64,000 bases of DNA, taken from positions 1 through 64,000 of the forward strand of contig NZ_BAAAUT010000024.1 in assembly GCF_039534085.1 (NCBI RefSeq), written 5' to 3'. The stretch is from Planomonospora_B alba. GTDB lineage: Bacteria; Actinomycetota; Actinomycetes; Streptosporangiales; Streptosporangiaceae. The notes under the pieces were generated by a model. It saw only the letters and a program-made list of their open reading frames with translations, was not told the DNA's origin and did no database searches. Of this stretch, positions 26,826-36,307 are shown one piece after another. Every line of letters starts with the position of its first letter. Position 1 is the stretch's first letter. The translations under genes were made by a program, and so were the position numbers.

Positions 26826-28340
26826 ATGAGAGCAATGCTCCTTACCGCCACCGCCACCGCCACCGCCGTGCTGGCCGCCGCTCCCCCGCTCCCCGCCGCC
26901 GGCCCCACCACCCCGTTCTCCGCCACCCCGTTCTCCGCCACCCCGGCGGCTCCCGGCGCCGCGCGCCCCGCCGCCCCGGTGCCCGGTACACCGCTGTCCG
27001 CCGGCCGGGCGTGCTCCGGCGCCCCCTCCGACTTCGACGGCGACGGCCGCGCCGACCTCGCGGTCGCCGCGCCGTACGCGGCGGTGGGCGGGCACGCGCG
27101 GGCGGGCTCGGTCACGGTCCTGTACGGCCTGCGCACCGAGCGGCTGCTCACCCGGGACGAGCCGGGCGTGCCCGGGGAAGCCGGCACCGCGGACGCGTTC
27201 GGGTCGGCGCTGGCGGTCGGCGACTTCGACGGCGACCGCCGCGCCGACCTGGCCGTGGGCGTGTCGGAGGAGGGCCGGCCGCGGCCGGGCGCCGACGGGC
27301 GCGGGGCGGTGCAGCTCTTCCACGGCTCGCCCACGGGCCTGCGCCCCGGCGAGGTGATCGACGCCGGGGACGCGGGGCGGCGGCGCGGGCCCGACCGGTT
27401 CGGTGCCGCGCTGGCCGCCGGGGACCTGGACGGGGACGGCGACGACGAACTGGCGATCGGCGTCCCGGGGCTGGGCGGGGGCGGGGTCGCGGTGTACGGG
27501 CTCGCCGGCCGCGCGCCGTACATCCTCACGCAGCGCAGCGGCTGGGTGCGGCAGGAGGAGAAGGCGACCGACCAGTTCGGGGCGGTGCTCGCGACCGGCG
27601 ACTTCGACGGCGACGGCCGGGCCGAGATCGCCGTCGGCGCGCCCGGCGACACGGTCACCCGCAAGGGGCAGGGCTCGGTGACCGTCCTGGACGTACGGCG
27701 GCGCCGGGCGCTGCGGCTCACCCAGGACAGCCCGGGGGTCACCGGGCGCGCCGAGGCCTGGGACGGTTTCGGCGCCGCGCTGGCGACCGGCGACTTCAAC
27801 GCCGACGGCCGGGCCGACCTGGCGGTCGGGGTTCCGGGCGAGGGGCTGACGGCGAACCAGCGGGCGATGGAGTACGGGGACGGGACCGTGGTGGCCGTCT
27901 ACGGTTCGCGCTCCGGACTGCGGGGCGGGGTCTCGGAGGCGTGGTCGCAGCGGGGGCTGAAGGGGGCGCCGCGCTACTCCGACCGGTTCGGCGCCGCGCT
28001 GGCCGCCGGGGACCTCAACGGGGACGGCGACGACGAACTGGCGATCGGCGTCCCGGGCGAGGGCGCCGTCCAGGTGCTCGCGGGGACCCGGTCAGGCGGC
28101 CTGACCAAGCGCAACGACCTGCTCGTCACCGGGAAGGGGGGCGACTTCGGCGCGGCGCTGGCCGTCCTGCCCGGGCGGCGCCTGGTGGTGGCCGCGCCGG
28201 GCGCGGGCAGGCTCGTGCTGCTGCGCGGGAGCGGGCGCACGGGCCCGTATCCGGGCGTGCGCCCGGGTACGGCGCGGACCCTGGCCACCGCGGCCGGGCG
28301 CTCGCTGTTCGGTTACGCGCTCACCGGGCGCTCCGGGTGA
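26826..28340 (+). CDS. Secreted FG-GAP repeat (integrin-alpha-like propeller) protein
   Basis: This 504-residue protein has a signal peptide (MRAMLLTATATATAVLAAAP), a Thr/Pro/Ala linker, then at least six FG-GAP repeats. Each repeat has an FG.AL..GDFDGDGRADLAVG-type segment, the Ca2+-binding loop of integrin-like beta-propellers: DFDGDGRAD, DFDGDRRAD, DLDGDGDDE, DFDGDGRAE, DFNADGRAD and DLNGDGDDE. It is therefore an extracellular Ca2+-binding propeller, possibly for adhesion or ligand binding. ATG 26826 is used as the start; GGAG lies 12 bases upstream. Confidence 0.88.
   Translation: MRAMLLTATATATAVLAAAPPLPAAGPTTPFSATPFSATPAAPGAARPAAPVPGTPLSAGRACSGAPSDFDGDGRADLAVAAPYAAVGGHARAGSVTVLYGLRTERLLTRDEPGVPGEAGTADAFGSALAVGDFDGDRRADLAVGVSEEGRPRPGADGRGAVQLFHGSPTGLRPGEVIDAGDAGRRRGPDRFGAALAAGDLDGDGDDELAIGVPGLGGGGVAVYGLAGRAPYILTQRSGWVRQEEKATDQFGAVLATGDFDGDGRAEIAVGAPGDTVTRKGQGSVTVLDVRRRRALRLTQDSPGVTGRAEAWDGFGAALATGDFNADGRADLAVGVPGEGLTANQRAMEYGDGTVVAVYGSRSGLRGGVSEAWSQRGLKGAPRYSDRFGAALAAGDLNGDGDDELAIGVPGEGAVQVLAGTRSGGLTKRNDLLVTGKGGDFGAALAVLPGRRLVVAAPGAGRLVLLRGSGRTGPYPGVRPGTARTLATAAGRSLFGYALTGRSG
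27393..28057 (+). repeat. Near-identical 77-bp repeats inside the FG-GAP gene
   Basis: Segments 27393-27469 and 27981-28057 match at 74 of 77 bases, offset by 588 bases (196 codons). They encode the same propeller blade segment. This is far more alike than the other blades, so a recent duplication or gene conversion is likely. Confidence 0.85.
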
Positions 28341-28416
28341 GCGCCCTCCCGGGTGGGCGCCCTCCGGATGGGCGCGCCCCGCGCGGCGCGTGCACCCCGC
28401 GCGGCGCGGGACGGCG

Positions 28417-28956
28417 TCACAGGATCCGGGTGCCCTTGATCTTCTTGAAGCGGATGGTGTCGAACAGCTTCCCGCGGTCGGTGCGGCGGTCCGCGGTGTA
28501 GGCGATCCCGAACCTCGGGGCGTACGTGCCGCGCGCGGAGCGCTTCAGCGAGACGCGGAGCGTCACGGAGGTGGTGTCGCCGTTGTCGAGGGAGGCGACC
28601 CAGCAGCTCAGGTCGCGGCCCTTGACCTTGCAGCTGACGCTGCGCGGCTTGGCGACCACCTTGATCCGGTGCGTGCCCGCGGGGAAGCGCCCGCCGAGCA
28701 GGCCGTAGGCCTGGCCGTCGTAGCCGCCCTTGTTGGCGACCCTGACCTTGTAGGTGATGGTGCCGCCCCGGCGGGCGTACTTGTCGAAGTAGACCACGGC
28801 GGTGAACTTCGGCTTGGCGGCCGCGGCGGTGGCCGGGGCCGCCGGGAGCATCGGGGCCGCCGGGGTGGCGGCCGCGGCGGGACTCTGCGTGAGGAGGGCA
28901 CCGCCCAGCACGGCGGCGAGAGCCGCGGCGCCGAGCCTCGCGAGGGGGTGACTCAT
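28417..28956 (-). CDS. Secreted DUF11-like protein
   Basis: The 179-residue product has a signal peptide (MSHPLARLGAAALAAVLGG, cleavage near AAAA) and an Ala/Pro linker, then a beta-rich domain with FTAVVYFDKYARRGGTITYK and VRVANKGGYDGQAY, like the immunoglobulin-type DUF11 modules found in surface proteins. Two cysteines (SVSCKV, LSCWVA) could form a disulfide. ATG 28956 is nine bases after GGAGA; ATG 28965 is too close. It follows phoD after 41 bases and may be co-transcribed with it. Confidence 0.75.
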   Translation of the reverse strand: MSHPLARLGAAALAAVLGGALLTQSPAAAATPAAPMLPAAPATAAAAKPKFTAVVYFDKYARRGGTITYKVRVANKGGYDGQAYGLLGGRFPAGTHRIKVVAKPRSVSCKVKGRDLSCWVASLDNGDTTSVTLRVSLKRSARGTYAPRFGIAYTADRRTDRGKLFDTIRFKKIKGTRIL

Positions 28957-28997
28957 ACGCCGCATTCTCCACCAGATCCCCCGAATTTTCCGGTGGG

Positions 28998-30578
28998 TCA
29001 GCGGGGATCGAGCGTCCTCTCCCCCGCCGGAACGGTGAAGCGGGCGCCGCTGCGCGCGGGCGCGCCGCGGCGGCTGATGTACTCCAGGACCCGGAAGTCC
29101 GCCTGGAGCTCCTCCCCGGTCAGCCGGCAGACGATGTAGCCGCGCCGCTGGTCCAGATAGGAGATGTGCGGGTTCTCCGCGACCAGCTCCGCGACCCGGT
29201 TCTCGTCGCGGTAGCCGTCGCCGTCGCTGGAGACCGAGGAGGTGACCAGCTCCACCGCGACCCGTTCCGCGTCCGGGTCGTCGAAGTCGAGCGTGAGGTC
29301 GGCCGCGTGGTGCATGTGCGCGTCGCCGGTCAGCACGACCGGGTTGGCCGCGCCGGAGTCCCGCAGGCCGGTCAGCAGGCGGGTGCGCTCGGCGGCGTAG
29401 CCGTCCCAGGAGTCCAGGTTGACCTCGCTGCCGGGACCGGTCCTGTGGTCGCGCTGCGCCATCAGGATCTGCTGGCCGATCATGTTCCAGCGGGCCGTCG
29501 AGGCGGCCAGCCCGTCGAGCAGCCAGCGCCGCTGGCCGGCGCCGAGCAGGGTGCGCTCCGGTGCGAGGCGGTCGTCGCAGCCCGCGCGGAGCCCGTCCTC
29601 GCACGCCTGGTCGTCGCGGAACTGCCGGGTGTCGAGCAGGTGGAAGCGGGCCAGCGGCCCCCAGTCCACCCGCCGGTGCACCCGCATCGACGCGCCGCCG
29701 GGCACGCTCGCGCGCCGCAGCGGCATGTTCTCGTAGTAGGCGGTGAAGGCGTCGGCCCGGCGCCGCGCGAACGCCGGAGCGCCGGTGCTGGAGACGCCGG
29801 CGGCCCAGTTGTTCTCGACCTCGTGGTCGTCGAAGGCGACCAGCCAGGGCGCGGCCGCGTGCGCGGCCTGCAGGTCGGGGTCGCTCTTGTACTGCGCGTG
29901 CCGCAGCCGGTAGTCGGCCAGGGTCTCGCACGTGCCGGGCGTGTGCCGCCGCACGGCGCCGGCCAGCGCGGTGTAGCCCTGCGGGCCGTACTCGTACATG
30001 TAGTCGCCCAGGTGGACGACGAGCTCGGGCTCGGCCTCGGCGAGCCTGCGGTAGGCCGTGTAGTAGCCGTGCTCGTAGTGCGCGCAGGCGGCGACGGCGA
30101 AGGTGAGCGCGGCCGCCGGGGAGGCCGCGGAGGGCGCGGTCCGGGTACGGCCGGCCTCCGACAGGTGGCGGCCGGTGCGGAAGCGGTAGAAGTACTCCCG
30201 GCCGGGCTCCAGGCCCTCGATCTCGACGTGCACGCTGTGCGCCCGCTCCCACCGCGCGGTCGCGGTGCCGGAGCGCACGATCCGGGTGAACCGCTCGTCG
30301 GCCGCGACCTGCCAGCGCACGTCCACGTCCCGGCGCGGCATGCCGCCGCGGCCGTCGGGGGCCAGCGGGTCGGGGGCGAGGCGGGTCCACAGCACGAACC
30401 CGTCGTGCGACGGGTCCCCGGAGGCGACCCCCAGCGTGAACGGGTCGGCGACCGGGGAACGCGCCGGGGCGGCGGGGGACGCCTGGGCGACGGCACCGCC
30501 GGCTCCGGTGAGCAACAGGCCGCCGGCGCCTGCGGCCGCGGCGGACAGGAACGTTCTGCGTGACGGCTTCTGCTCCAC
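28998..30578 (-). CDS. phoD: Tat-secreted alkaline phosphatase D (PhoD)
   Basis: This 526-residue enzyme starts with a twin-arginine signal (SRRTFLSAAAAGAGG) and has the PhoD fold: an N-terminal beta domain (FTLGVASGDPSHDGFVLWTRL), then the metallophosphoesterase core with VHLGDYMYEYG, FDDHEVENNW and a late LTGDAHMHH. The family hydrolyses phosphomono- and diesters outside the cell with Fe3+/Ca2+. ATG 30578 fits the signal peptide. No PHO box could be identified with confidence. Confidence 0.95.
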   Translation of the reverse strand: MEQKPSRRTFLSAAAAGAGGLLLTGAGGAVAQASPAAPARSPVADPFTLGVASGDPSHDGFVLWTRLAPDPLAPDGRGGMPRRDVDVRWQVAADERFTRIVRSGTATARWERAHSVHVEIEGLEPGREYFYRFRTGRHLSEAGRTRTAPSAASPAAALTFAVAACAHYEHGYYTAYRRLAEAEPELVVHLGDYMYEYGPQGYTALAGAVRRHTPGTCETLADYRLRHAQYKSDPDLQAAHAAAPWLVAFDDHEVENNWAAGVSSTGAPAFARRRADAFTAYYENMPLRRASVPGGASMRVHRRVDWGPLARFHLLDTRQFRDDQACEDGLRAGCDDRLAPERTLLGAGQRRWLLDGLAASTARWNMIGQQILMAQRDHRTGPGSEVNLDSWDGYAAERTRLLTGLRDSGAANPVVLTGDAHMHHAADLTLDFDDPDAERVAVELVTSSVSSDGDGYRDENRVAELVAENPHISYLDQRRGYIVCRLTGEELQADFRVLEYISRRGAPARSGARFTVPAGERTLDPR

Positions 30579-30733
30579 GCCCCCAGTGCAACCGGCTCAC
30601 CTGACCCCGCCGTGGCCTGCGCGTCAAGGCGGGGTGAACAGCCGCCGCACGGCTGCCCCCGCTCCGCCGGGCCGGCCCGCCCGGCACGCCGCGTCCCGGC
30701 CGGTCCGGGCGGGAGCCGCCCCCGCGCGCGGGC

Positions 30734-31567
30734 TCAGGCCAGGTACGGCCTCAGCTGCTCGCCCAGGGCGGGGCAGCCGAGGTACTTCTCCACGGTGTGG
30801 AAGTCGAGCCAGTCGAGGTCCACCAGGCACTCGTGGTCGATCCCGGTGAAGCAGGACCGCAGGGCCGGCGGGATGGCCGCGACGTCGTGCCGGTCGGCGA
30901 TGTTGACCCACCGCCGCACCCCCGGCGGCCGGGTGCCCCTGCCGTTCACCGGGGCGGGCAGCAGGCGCTCGAAGACCACGTTCCGCATGCCGAGGGGGCT
31001 GCCGAGGGTGACCAGCAGCTCCACCTCCAGGTCCTGGTGGGCCCAGAGCGTCTCGTAGGCCACCACGCTGCCGAGGGAGTGCGCGACGACCACCCGGGGG
31101 CGGTGGCGCCGGATCACCTCGGCCACGGCCTCCCGCGCACCGGCGCGGGCCTCGCCCCCGGCGGCGAGGTAGGCCGCCACCTCGGGGGCGAAGAGCGCGG
31201 CGAACCGGGCGGTCTGCTCCGGCATGCGCTCCAGCAGCCAGCCGGCCGCCCGGTGCAGCGCGCCGGTCAGCCCCTCCCCCACCGCGTCGAGCTGGACGGC
31301 CCAGGCGACGAAGACCTCCTGCGTCCCGGCGTCCATGCGCTGCACCGCGCGGGCCTCGTCGTCCTTGTGCTCGCCGAGCAGGTGCGCGTAGTAGGCGATC
31401 TCGGTGATGTAGCGCTCCCCGGCGTGCGGCGCGCCGCCGGACAGGCCGCGGTGCAGGTAGCGGTCCCACTTGGCGCGCATCGCGGCCTGCGCCCCGGCCA
31501 CCGAGTTGCCCGCCTCGCGGTAGTACCGGTACTTCCCTATCCCGTGCACGCCCACGATCGCACCCAT
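30734..31567 (-). CDS. Alpha/beta hydrolase of unknown substrate
   Basis: This 277-residue protein opens with MGAIVGVHGIGK, the oxyanion-loop region of alpha/beta hydrolases, and carries the nucleophile motif AHSLGS near residue 158. Catalytic Asp and His could be in NIADRHD and in DFHTVEKYLG near the C-terminus. Between these lies a helical insert with KDDEARAVQRM. No signal peptide is present, so it acts in the cytoplasm. ATG 31567 is preceded by GGAGG. It stands alone between phoD and arfB. Confidence 0.8.
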   Translation of the reverse strand: MGAIVGVHGIGKYRYYREAGNSVAGAQAAMRAKWDRYLHRGLSGGAPHAGERYITEIAYYAHLLGEHKDDEARAVQRMDAGTQEVFVAWAVQLDAVGEGLTGALHRAAGWLLERMPEQTARFAALFAPEVAAYLAAGGEARAGAREAVAEVIRRHRPRVVVAHSLGSVVAYETLWAHQDLEVELLVTLGSPLGMRNVVFERLLPAPVNGRGTRPPGVRRWVNIADRHDVAAIPPALRSCFTGIDHECLVDLDWLDFHTVEKYLGCPALGEQLRPYLA

Positions 31568-31769
31568 GCGCCCCCGCCCTCCATCTGATGACATGTACGG
31601 CATGCCTTACGGAACGTCACTGTGGCGGAAGGCGGCGGGCGCCACAAGCCCGCCGTACGGGCATCGAGCCGGTGGAACACCTCAGACCGGGCATAAACCG
31701 GTTGATGGGCGGGTAGGCGCCCCGGTTACCCTGGGCACGCATCCCCCGCCTTCGAAGGAGTCGTCCGCC

Positions 31770-32189
31770 ATGCCCGGCCCACTGCGGATCAGCGGCTCGC
31801 TCTCCATCCCGGAGACCGAGCTCAGCTGGCGTTTCTCCCGTTCCTCGGGGCCCGGCGGCCAGGGGGTCAACACCACCGACAGCCGTGCCGAGCTCAGCTT
31901 CGACCTGGCCGCCACCGAGGCGCTCCCCCCGCCGCTGAAGGCCCGCGCGCTGGAGCGGCTGGCCCCCCGGCTGACCGGCGGCGTCCTGACCATCGCCGCC
32001 TCGGAGTTCCGCTCCCAGCTGCGCAACCGCGAGGCGGCCGAGACGCGCCTGGCGCAGCTCCTGCGCGAGGCGGTCGCGCCGCCCCAGAAGAGGCGCCGCC
32101 CCACCAAGCCGAGCAGGGGCGCCGTCGAGCGCCGCATCGCCGCCAAGAAGCACCGCTCCGACCTCAAGCGGCTCCGCCGGGAGATCTGA
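31770..32189 (+). CDS. arfB: Alternative ribosome-rescue factor / peptidyl-tRNA hydrolase
   Basis: This 139-residue protein contains the GGQ motif in SSGPGGQGVNTTDSRAEL (about 26-43), which hydrolyses peptidyl-tRNA in the ribosome, and a basic C-terminal tail (KRRRPTKPSRGAVERRIAAK and KKHRSDLKRLRREI) that inserts into the empty mRNA channel. Both parts are diagnostic for ArfB/YaeJ. It frees ribosomes stalled without a stop codon. ATG 31770 has AAGGAG ten bases upstream. Confidence 0.93.
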   Translation: MPGPLRISGSLSIPETELSWRFSRSSGPGGQGVNTTDSRAELSFDLAATEALPPPLKARALERLAPRLTGGVLTIAASEFRSQLRNREAAETRLAQLLREAVAPPQKRRRPTKPSRGAVERRIAAKKHRSDLKRLRREI

Positions 32190-32374
32190 GCGCGGGATCC
32201 GGGAGGGCGTCCGGCGCGCTCCCACCGGACCGTCCGGGTGCGCCCGGCCCCTCCAGCGGGTCCCGGCTGCTCCGGGGGCGCACCCCGGCAGCCGGTGGAC
32301 GTGCGCCCCCGTCTCCCCCGGGACGCCCCCGCACGGCGGCCGCTCGCCGCCGCCGCGGGTCTGCGAGGATCGCG

Positions 32375-33666
32375 GTGATGATCACCGATCTCCTGCTCGC
32401 CGTACTGACGGCCGTCGGCACGGTCACCGGGATCGCCGCCGCGGGCGCGCCCGTCACCTGGGGCGGATCGCTTCCGCTCGCGGTCGTGCTCGGCGGGGCG
32501 CTGCTCGCCCGGCGCCGCCACCCGGTCCCGGTGCTGCTGCTGTCGGCGGCCGTGCTGGCCGCCTGGCGCACCGCGGACCTGTTCGAGGGCGGCTGGGTCT
32601 GGCCGGTGACGTTCGCCCTGTTCACCGCGGCGGTCTCCGGCAGGACCCGGTGGGCGGCGGGCACCGGCGCCTTCCTGCTGCTGTACGGCACCGCCTGGGA
32701 GTGGACCGCCGCCGGCGCAAACGCCGCACGGGTCCTCGCCCCCCTCGGCGCGGAGACCCTCTGGACCGCCCTGGTGCTGGCCCTCGCCGCCGCCTACCGC
32801 AACACCCTGCGCTGGCGCGCCGAGCACGCCGCGCGCCTGCGCGAGCTGGAGGAGACGCGCGAGCTCGACGCCCGCCGCAGGCTCGCCGAGCAGCGCCTGG
32901 AGATCGCCCGCGAGCTGCACGACATCGTGGCGCACACGCTCGCCGTGGTCGGCGTGCACCTCAACGTGGCCGCCGACGCGCTCGACGAGTCGCCGCAGGA
33001 GGCGCGCGAGGCGCTGCGGACCGCCATGGACGTGCGGAACCGGGCCATGGGCGATCTGCGCTCCCTCGTCGGGATCCTCCGGGAGGACCCCGGCGGGCGG
33101 GGACAGCCGGGCGGTGGACCGGACGGTGGACCGGGCGGTGGGCCGGGCGGTGGGCCGGGCGGGCCGGACGCCGGCCGGGCCCCGCACCCCCTCGCCTCCC
33201 GGTCGGGACCGGCCGCCCTCGCGCCCCAGCCCGACCTGGCCGCCCTCGCTGATCTCGTGGAGCGGGCGCGCGCGGCCGGGCTGGAGGTCGTCCTGGACGA
33301 GCGGGGCGACCGGGACGCCGTCCCGGCCGCCCCGCCGTGGCCGTCCACCGCATCGTGCAGGAGGCGCTCACCAACACGCTCAAGCACGCGCGCGCCACGG
33401 CCGTGACCGTACGCCTGCGGTACGCGCCGCAGGCGGTCACCGTCACCGTCACCGACGACGGGCGTGCCGCATCCGCCGCCCCCGGCCCGGCCGCCTCCCC
33501 CGCCGGTCCCACCCCCCTCGCCGGTCCCGCCTCCTCCGGCCCGGGCGCGGGGCACGGCATCACCGGGATGCGCGAGCGCGTCGCCGCGCTCGGCGGCTCG
33601 CTCACCGCCGGCCCCACCGGGGAGGGCTTCACCGTGCACGCCGTGATCCCTGTGGCAGGCTCCTGA
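32375..33666 (+). pseudogene. Sensor histidine kinase broken by a frameshift
   Basis: The first frame (32375-33406) gives membrane segments (about 1-150), the HisKA_3 helix with IARELHDIVAHT, and a Gly/Pro-rich linker. At about 33330 the frame is lost: the ATPase domain (VAVHRIVQEALTNTLKHA, GHGITGMRERVAALGG) continues in the -1 frame to 33666. Restoring one C in the CCCC run at 33330-33333 gives Pro-Ala-Val-Ala-Val-His and an intact kinase of about 430 residues. It could be a true pseudogene, a sequencing error or a phase-variable tract. The regulator two bases downstream is intact. Confidence 0.8.
33111..33158 (+). repeat. 12-bp tandem repeats in the kinase linker
   Basis: Four units of a GCGGTGGRCCGG-type 12-mer encode a Gly-Gly-Pro linker between the dimerisation and ATPase domains. 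The second unit begins ACGG. Confidence 0.75.
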
Positions 33667-33667
33667 C

Positions 33668-34333
33668 ATGACGATCACGGTTCTGCTCGCCGACGACCAG
33701 GCCCTCGTCCGAGCCGGATTCCGCAGCCTGCTCGGCCGCTCGCGCGACATCACCGTCGTGGGCGAGGCCGCCACCGGCGACGAGGCGGTACGGCTGGCCC
33801 GCCGGACGCGGCCCGACGTGACCCTCATGGACATCCGCATGCCGGGCGCGGACGGCATCACCGCCACCCGGCGGATCACCGGGGAGCTGCCCGGCTGCCG
33901 GGTCGTCATCCTCACCACCTTCGACACCGACGAGCACGTCTTCGCGGCGCTGCGCGCCGGGGCCAGCGGCTTCCTCACCAAGGAGGTCGAGCCCGGCGAA
34001 CTGCGCCGCGCGGTCGCGCTGGTCGCCGCCGGAGAGGCGCTGCTCTCCCCCGGCGTCACCCGCCGCGTCATCGAGCGCTTCGCCCACCGGCCGCCCGTCC
34101 CGGCCGCCGCGGACGGCGGCGGGCGGCTGGCGGTGCTGACCGAACGCGAGCGGGAGATCGTGCGGCTCGTCGCCGAGGGCCTGTCCAACGACGAGATCGC
34201 CGCCCGGCTCGTGATCAGCCCGCTCACCGCCAAGACCCACGTCTCCCGGGCCATCACCAAGCCGGACGTGCGCGACCGCGCGCAACTGGTGATCCTCGCC
34301 TACGAGAGCGGCCTGGTCGTCCCCGGCGCCTGA
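33668..34333 (+). CDS. LuxR/NarL-type response regulator
   Basis: The 221-residue protein has a receiver domain with Asp55 in TLMDIRMP and the TTFDTDEHVF switch, and a LuxR domain LTEREREIVRLVAEGLSNDEIA. It starts two bases after the end of the frameshifted kinase and is clearly its partner. The recognition helix region KTHVSRAITKPDVRDRAQ departs from the usual AMTKLGARDRAQ. If the kinase is dead, the regulator might be run by another kinase or small phosphodonors. Confidence 0.93.
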   Translation: MTITVLLADDQALVRAGFRSLLGRSRDITVVGEAATGDEAVRLARRTRPDVTLMDIRMPGADGITATRRITGELPGCRVVILTTFDTDEHVFAALRAGASGFLTKEVEPGELRRAVALVAAGEALLSPGVTRRVIERFAHRPPVPAAADGGGRLAVLTEREREIVRLVAEGLSNDEIAARLVISPLTAKTHVSRAITKPDVRDRAQLVILAYESGLVVPGA

Positions 34334-34396
34334 CGTCCCGGCGCCTCCCCGCCCCCGCGTGCGCGCCCGCCGCCGCGCGGATGCGAGAATCCGAGG

Positions 34397-34843
34397 ATGC
34401 CGCCCGTACCCAGCGTCCGCGCCGTCCTCCTCGACGGCGACCGGATCGTGCTGTTCCGGCGCACCGTGCCCGGCAGGGAGACGTACTGGAGCGCCCCCGG
34501 CGGCCACGTCGAGCCCGAGGACGGCTCGCTGGAGGACACCCTCCACCGCGAGCTGATGGAGGAGCTCGGGGCCACCGTCTCGGCCGTCACCCCGCTCACC
34601 ACGCTGCGCTGCCCCCGCGCCGGGGGCGTCAAGCTCCAGCACGTGTACGGCTGCCGCCTGGTCTCCATGGACCCCGCCCTGCGCTGCGGCCCGGAGTTCA
34701 CCGAGCCCGGCCGCGGCGTCTACGAGGTGGTGCGGCTCCCCCTCGACCCCGCCGGGATCACCGCCCTCAACCTCGTCCCCGCGGAGCTGCGCGCCTATCT
34801 CGCCGGGACCGTCACCCGGCTGCCCGACCTGATCAGCGGCTGA
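34397..34843 (+). CDS. Nudix hydrolase
   Basis: The 148-residue protein has a Nudix box GGHVEPEDGSLEDTLHRELMEELGA (about 35-59), whose Glu residues bind Mg2+. The box has one or two extra residues before the REL-EELG part compared with the consensus. The N-terminal RAVLLDGDRIVLFRR is the usual first strand pair. Substrate, probably a nucleoside diphosphate derivative, cannot be named. The start codon lies six bases after GAGAAT, so the message may be leaderless. Confidence 0.88.
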   Translation: MPPVPSVRAVLLDGDRIVLFRRTVPGRETYWSAPGGHVEPEDGSLEDTLHRELMEELGATVSAVTPLTTLRCPRAGGVKLQHVYGCRLVSMDPALRCGPEFTEPGRGVYEVVRLPLDPAGITALNLVPAELRAYLAGTVTRLPDLISG

Positions 34844-34876
34844 GCGGCCCCGCCCGCCGGACCGGGCCGCTCAGCC
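34838..34876. terminator. Shared terminator spanning two convergent stop codons
   Basis: A perfect 13-bp stem (34838-34850 with 34864-34876) overlaps the last codons of both the Nudix gene and the opposing kinase gene. It can stop transcription from both sides. Confidence 0.75.
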
Positions 34877-36307
34877 CGGGGGCCGGGCCGGCCCGCTCCG
34901 GGACGCCCCCGAGGGCGGGACGGGCAGCGTGATGCGCACGGTGGTGCCCTTGCCCAGCTCGCTGTCGATGCGGATGCTGCCCCCGTGCAACTGGATGATC
35001 TTGTCGACGACGGGCAGGCCCATCCCGGTCCCGCCGATCCCGCGCTCCTCCGCCTGCGGGGTCCGGTAGAAGTCCTCGAAGACCCGCTCCACGTCGCCCG
35101 GCGGGATGCCGATCCCGGTGTCGCGGATCCAGATGCGGCGCGCGGGGTCGGCGGTCACGCGGACCTCGATCGTGCCGCCCTTCGGGGTGAACTTCAGCGC
35201 GTTGTTCAGCAGATGGCCCAGGGCGTGCTGGAGCCGCCGGGGGTCGGCCCAGGCCGTCACCGGCTCCGGGGCGTGCAGCCGCAGCGTGTGCCTCCTGCGC
35301 TCCGCCTCGGGGGCGGCGTCGTCGACCGCGCGGCGGACGAGCGCGACCAGGTCGACCAGCTCGGGGGTGAAGACGGCGGTACGGGCGTTCAGGCTGGCCA
35401 CCAGGAGCAGCTCGTCGATCAGGCCCAGGATGTGGTTGCTGTTGCGCTCGATCACCCGCAGGAAGCGCTGCTGGGTGGCGGGGTCCAGCCCGCCCTCCCT
35501 GAGCAGCTGCAGGTAGCCGCGGATCGAGGTCAGCGGGGTGCGCAGCTCGTGGTTGACGGTGCTCAGGAAATGGTCCTTCAGCTCCTGGACCTCCTGCAGG
35601 CCGTGGATGATCCGGTCGGACCGGCAGGCGTAGCGGTACATCTCCAGCAGCGCGGTGGCGCTGCCGGCCAGGCTGCGCAGGGTCTCGCGCTGCTCGTCGG
35701 ACAGCTCCCGCGGCCGGTGGTCCATCACGCAGACCACGCCCAGGGGATGGCCCCGGGCGCCGATCATCGGCACGCCCGCGTAGAAACGCACCCCCGGCTC
35801 CCCGGCCACGGCCGGGTCGGCGCGGAAGCGCTCGTCGGCCGAGGCGTCCGGGACCTCCAGCAGCCCGCGCTGCTCCAGGGTGCAGGGGACGAACGACAGC
35901 GCCTCCTCGTCCAGGGCGCCCGCTCCGGCGCCGGCCCGGCCGGTGAGCCGCCTGTCGCCGGTCCCCACCAGGCCGACCAGCGCGATCGGGGCCAGGCAGG
36001 CCCGCGCCGCCGACGCGGCGACGGCCGACAGGTCCGGCTCCACGAGGACGCCGCCCGCCCCCCGCTCCTGCGGCTCCACGGAGGCGCCGCCCGGTCCCTG
36101 CTCCTGCGCCCGCGCGCGGGTGCCGCCCAGCTCCTCCTGGCGGCCCGGCTCCCGGGGCCGGTCCGTCCCGGCCAGGGGGTCCCTCGCCCGTTCCCCTCCG
36201 GCCGAGGGGTCCCGCGGCCCCGCCGTCACGGGCCCGCTCCGCGCGCGGCCGCCGGCCGCGGGCCGGTGCGGGCGGTCCCGCCGTACCGGGCGGTCATGCG
36301 TCCTCAC
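34871..36307 (-). CDS. GAF-domain sensor histidine kinase
   Basis: This 478-residue soluble kinase has a low-complexity Arg/Pro/Gly N-terminus (about 1-90), a GAF domain (about 92-220, with SFVPCTLEQRGLLEVPDASADERF), a HisKA helix with phospho-acceptor in STVNHELRTPLTSI, and a HATPase domain (NNALKFTPKGG, DTGIGIP, GTGMGLPVV). It is orthodox-type, unlike the DesK-like kinases elsewhere here, and no regulator is adjacent. Start GTG 36307 overlaps the end of the SpoIIE gene by 14 bases; a later start is possible. It is a paralogue of the kinase at 38370. Confidence 0.9.
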   Translation of the reverse strand: MRTHDRPVRRDRPHRPAAGGRARSGPVTAGPRDPSAGGERARDPLAGTDRPREPGRQEELGGTRARAQEQGPGGASVEPQERGAGGVLVEPDLSAVAASAARACLAPIALVGLVGTGDRRLTGRAGAGAGALDEEALSFVPCTLEQRGLLEVPDASADERFRADPAVAGEPGVRFYAGVPMIGARGHPLGVVCVMDHRPRELSDEQRETLRSLAGSATALLEMYRYACRSDRIIHGLQEVQELKDHFLSTVNHELRTPLTSIRGYLQLLREGGLDPATQQRFLRVIERNSNHILGLIDELLLVASLNARTAVFTPELVDLVALVRRAVDDAAPEAERRRHTLRLHAPEPVTAWADPRRLQHALGHLLNNALKFTPKGGTIEVRVTADPARRIWIRDTGIGIPPGDVERVFEDFYRTPQAEERGIGGTGMGLPVVDKIIQLHGGSIRIDSELGKGTTVRITLPVPPSGASRSGPARPPG

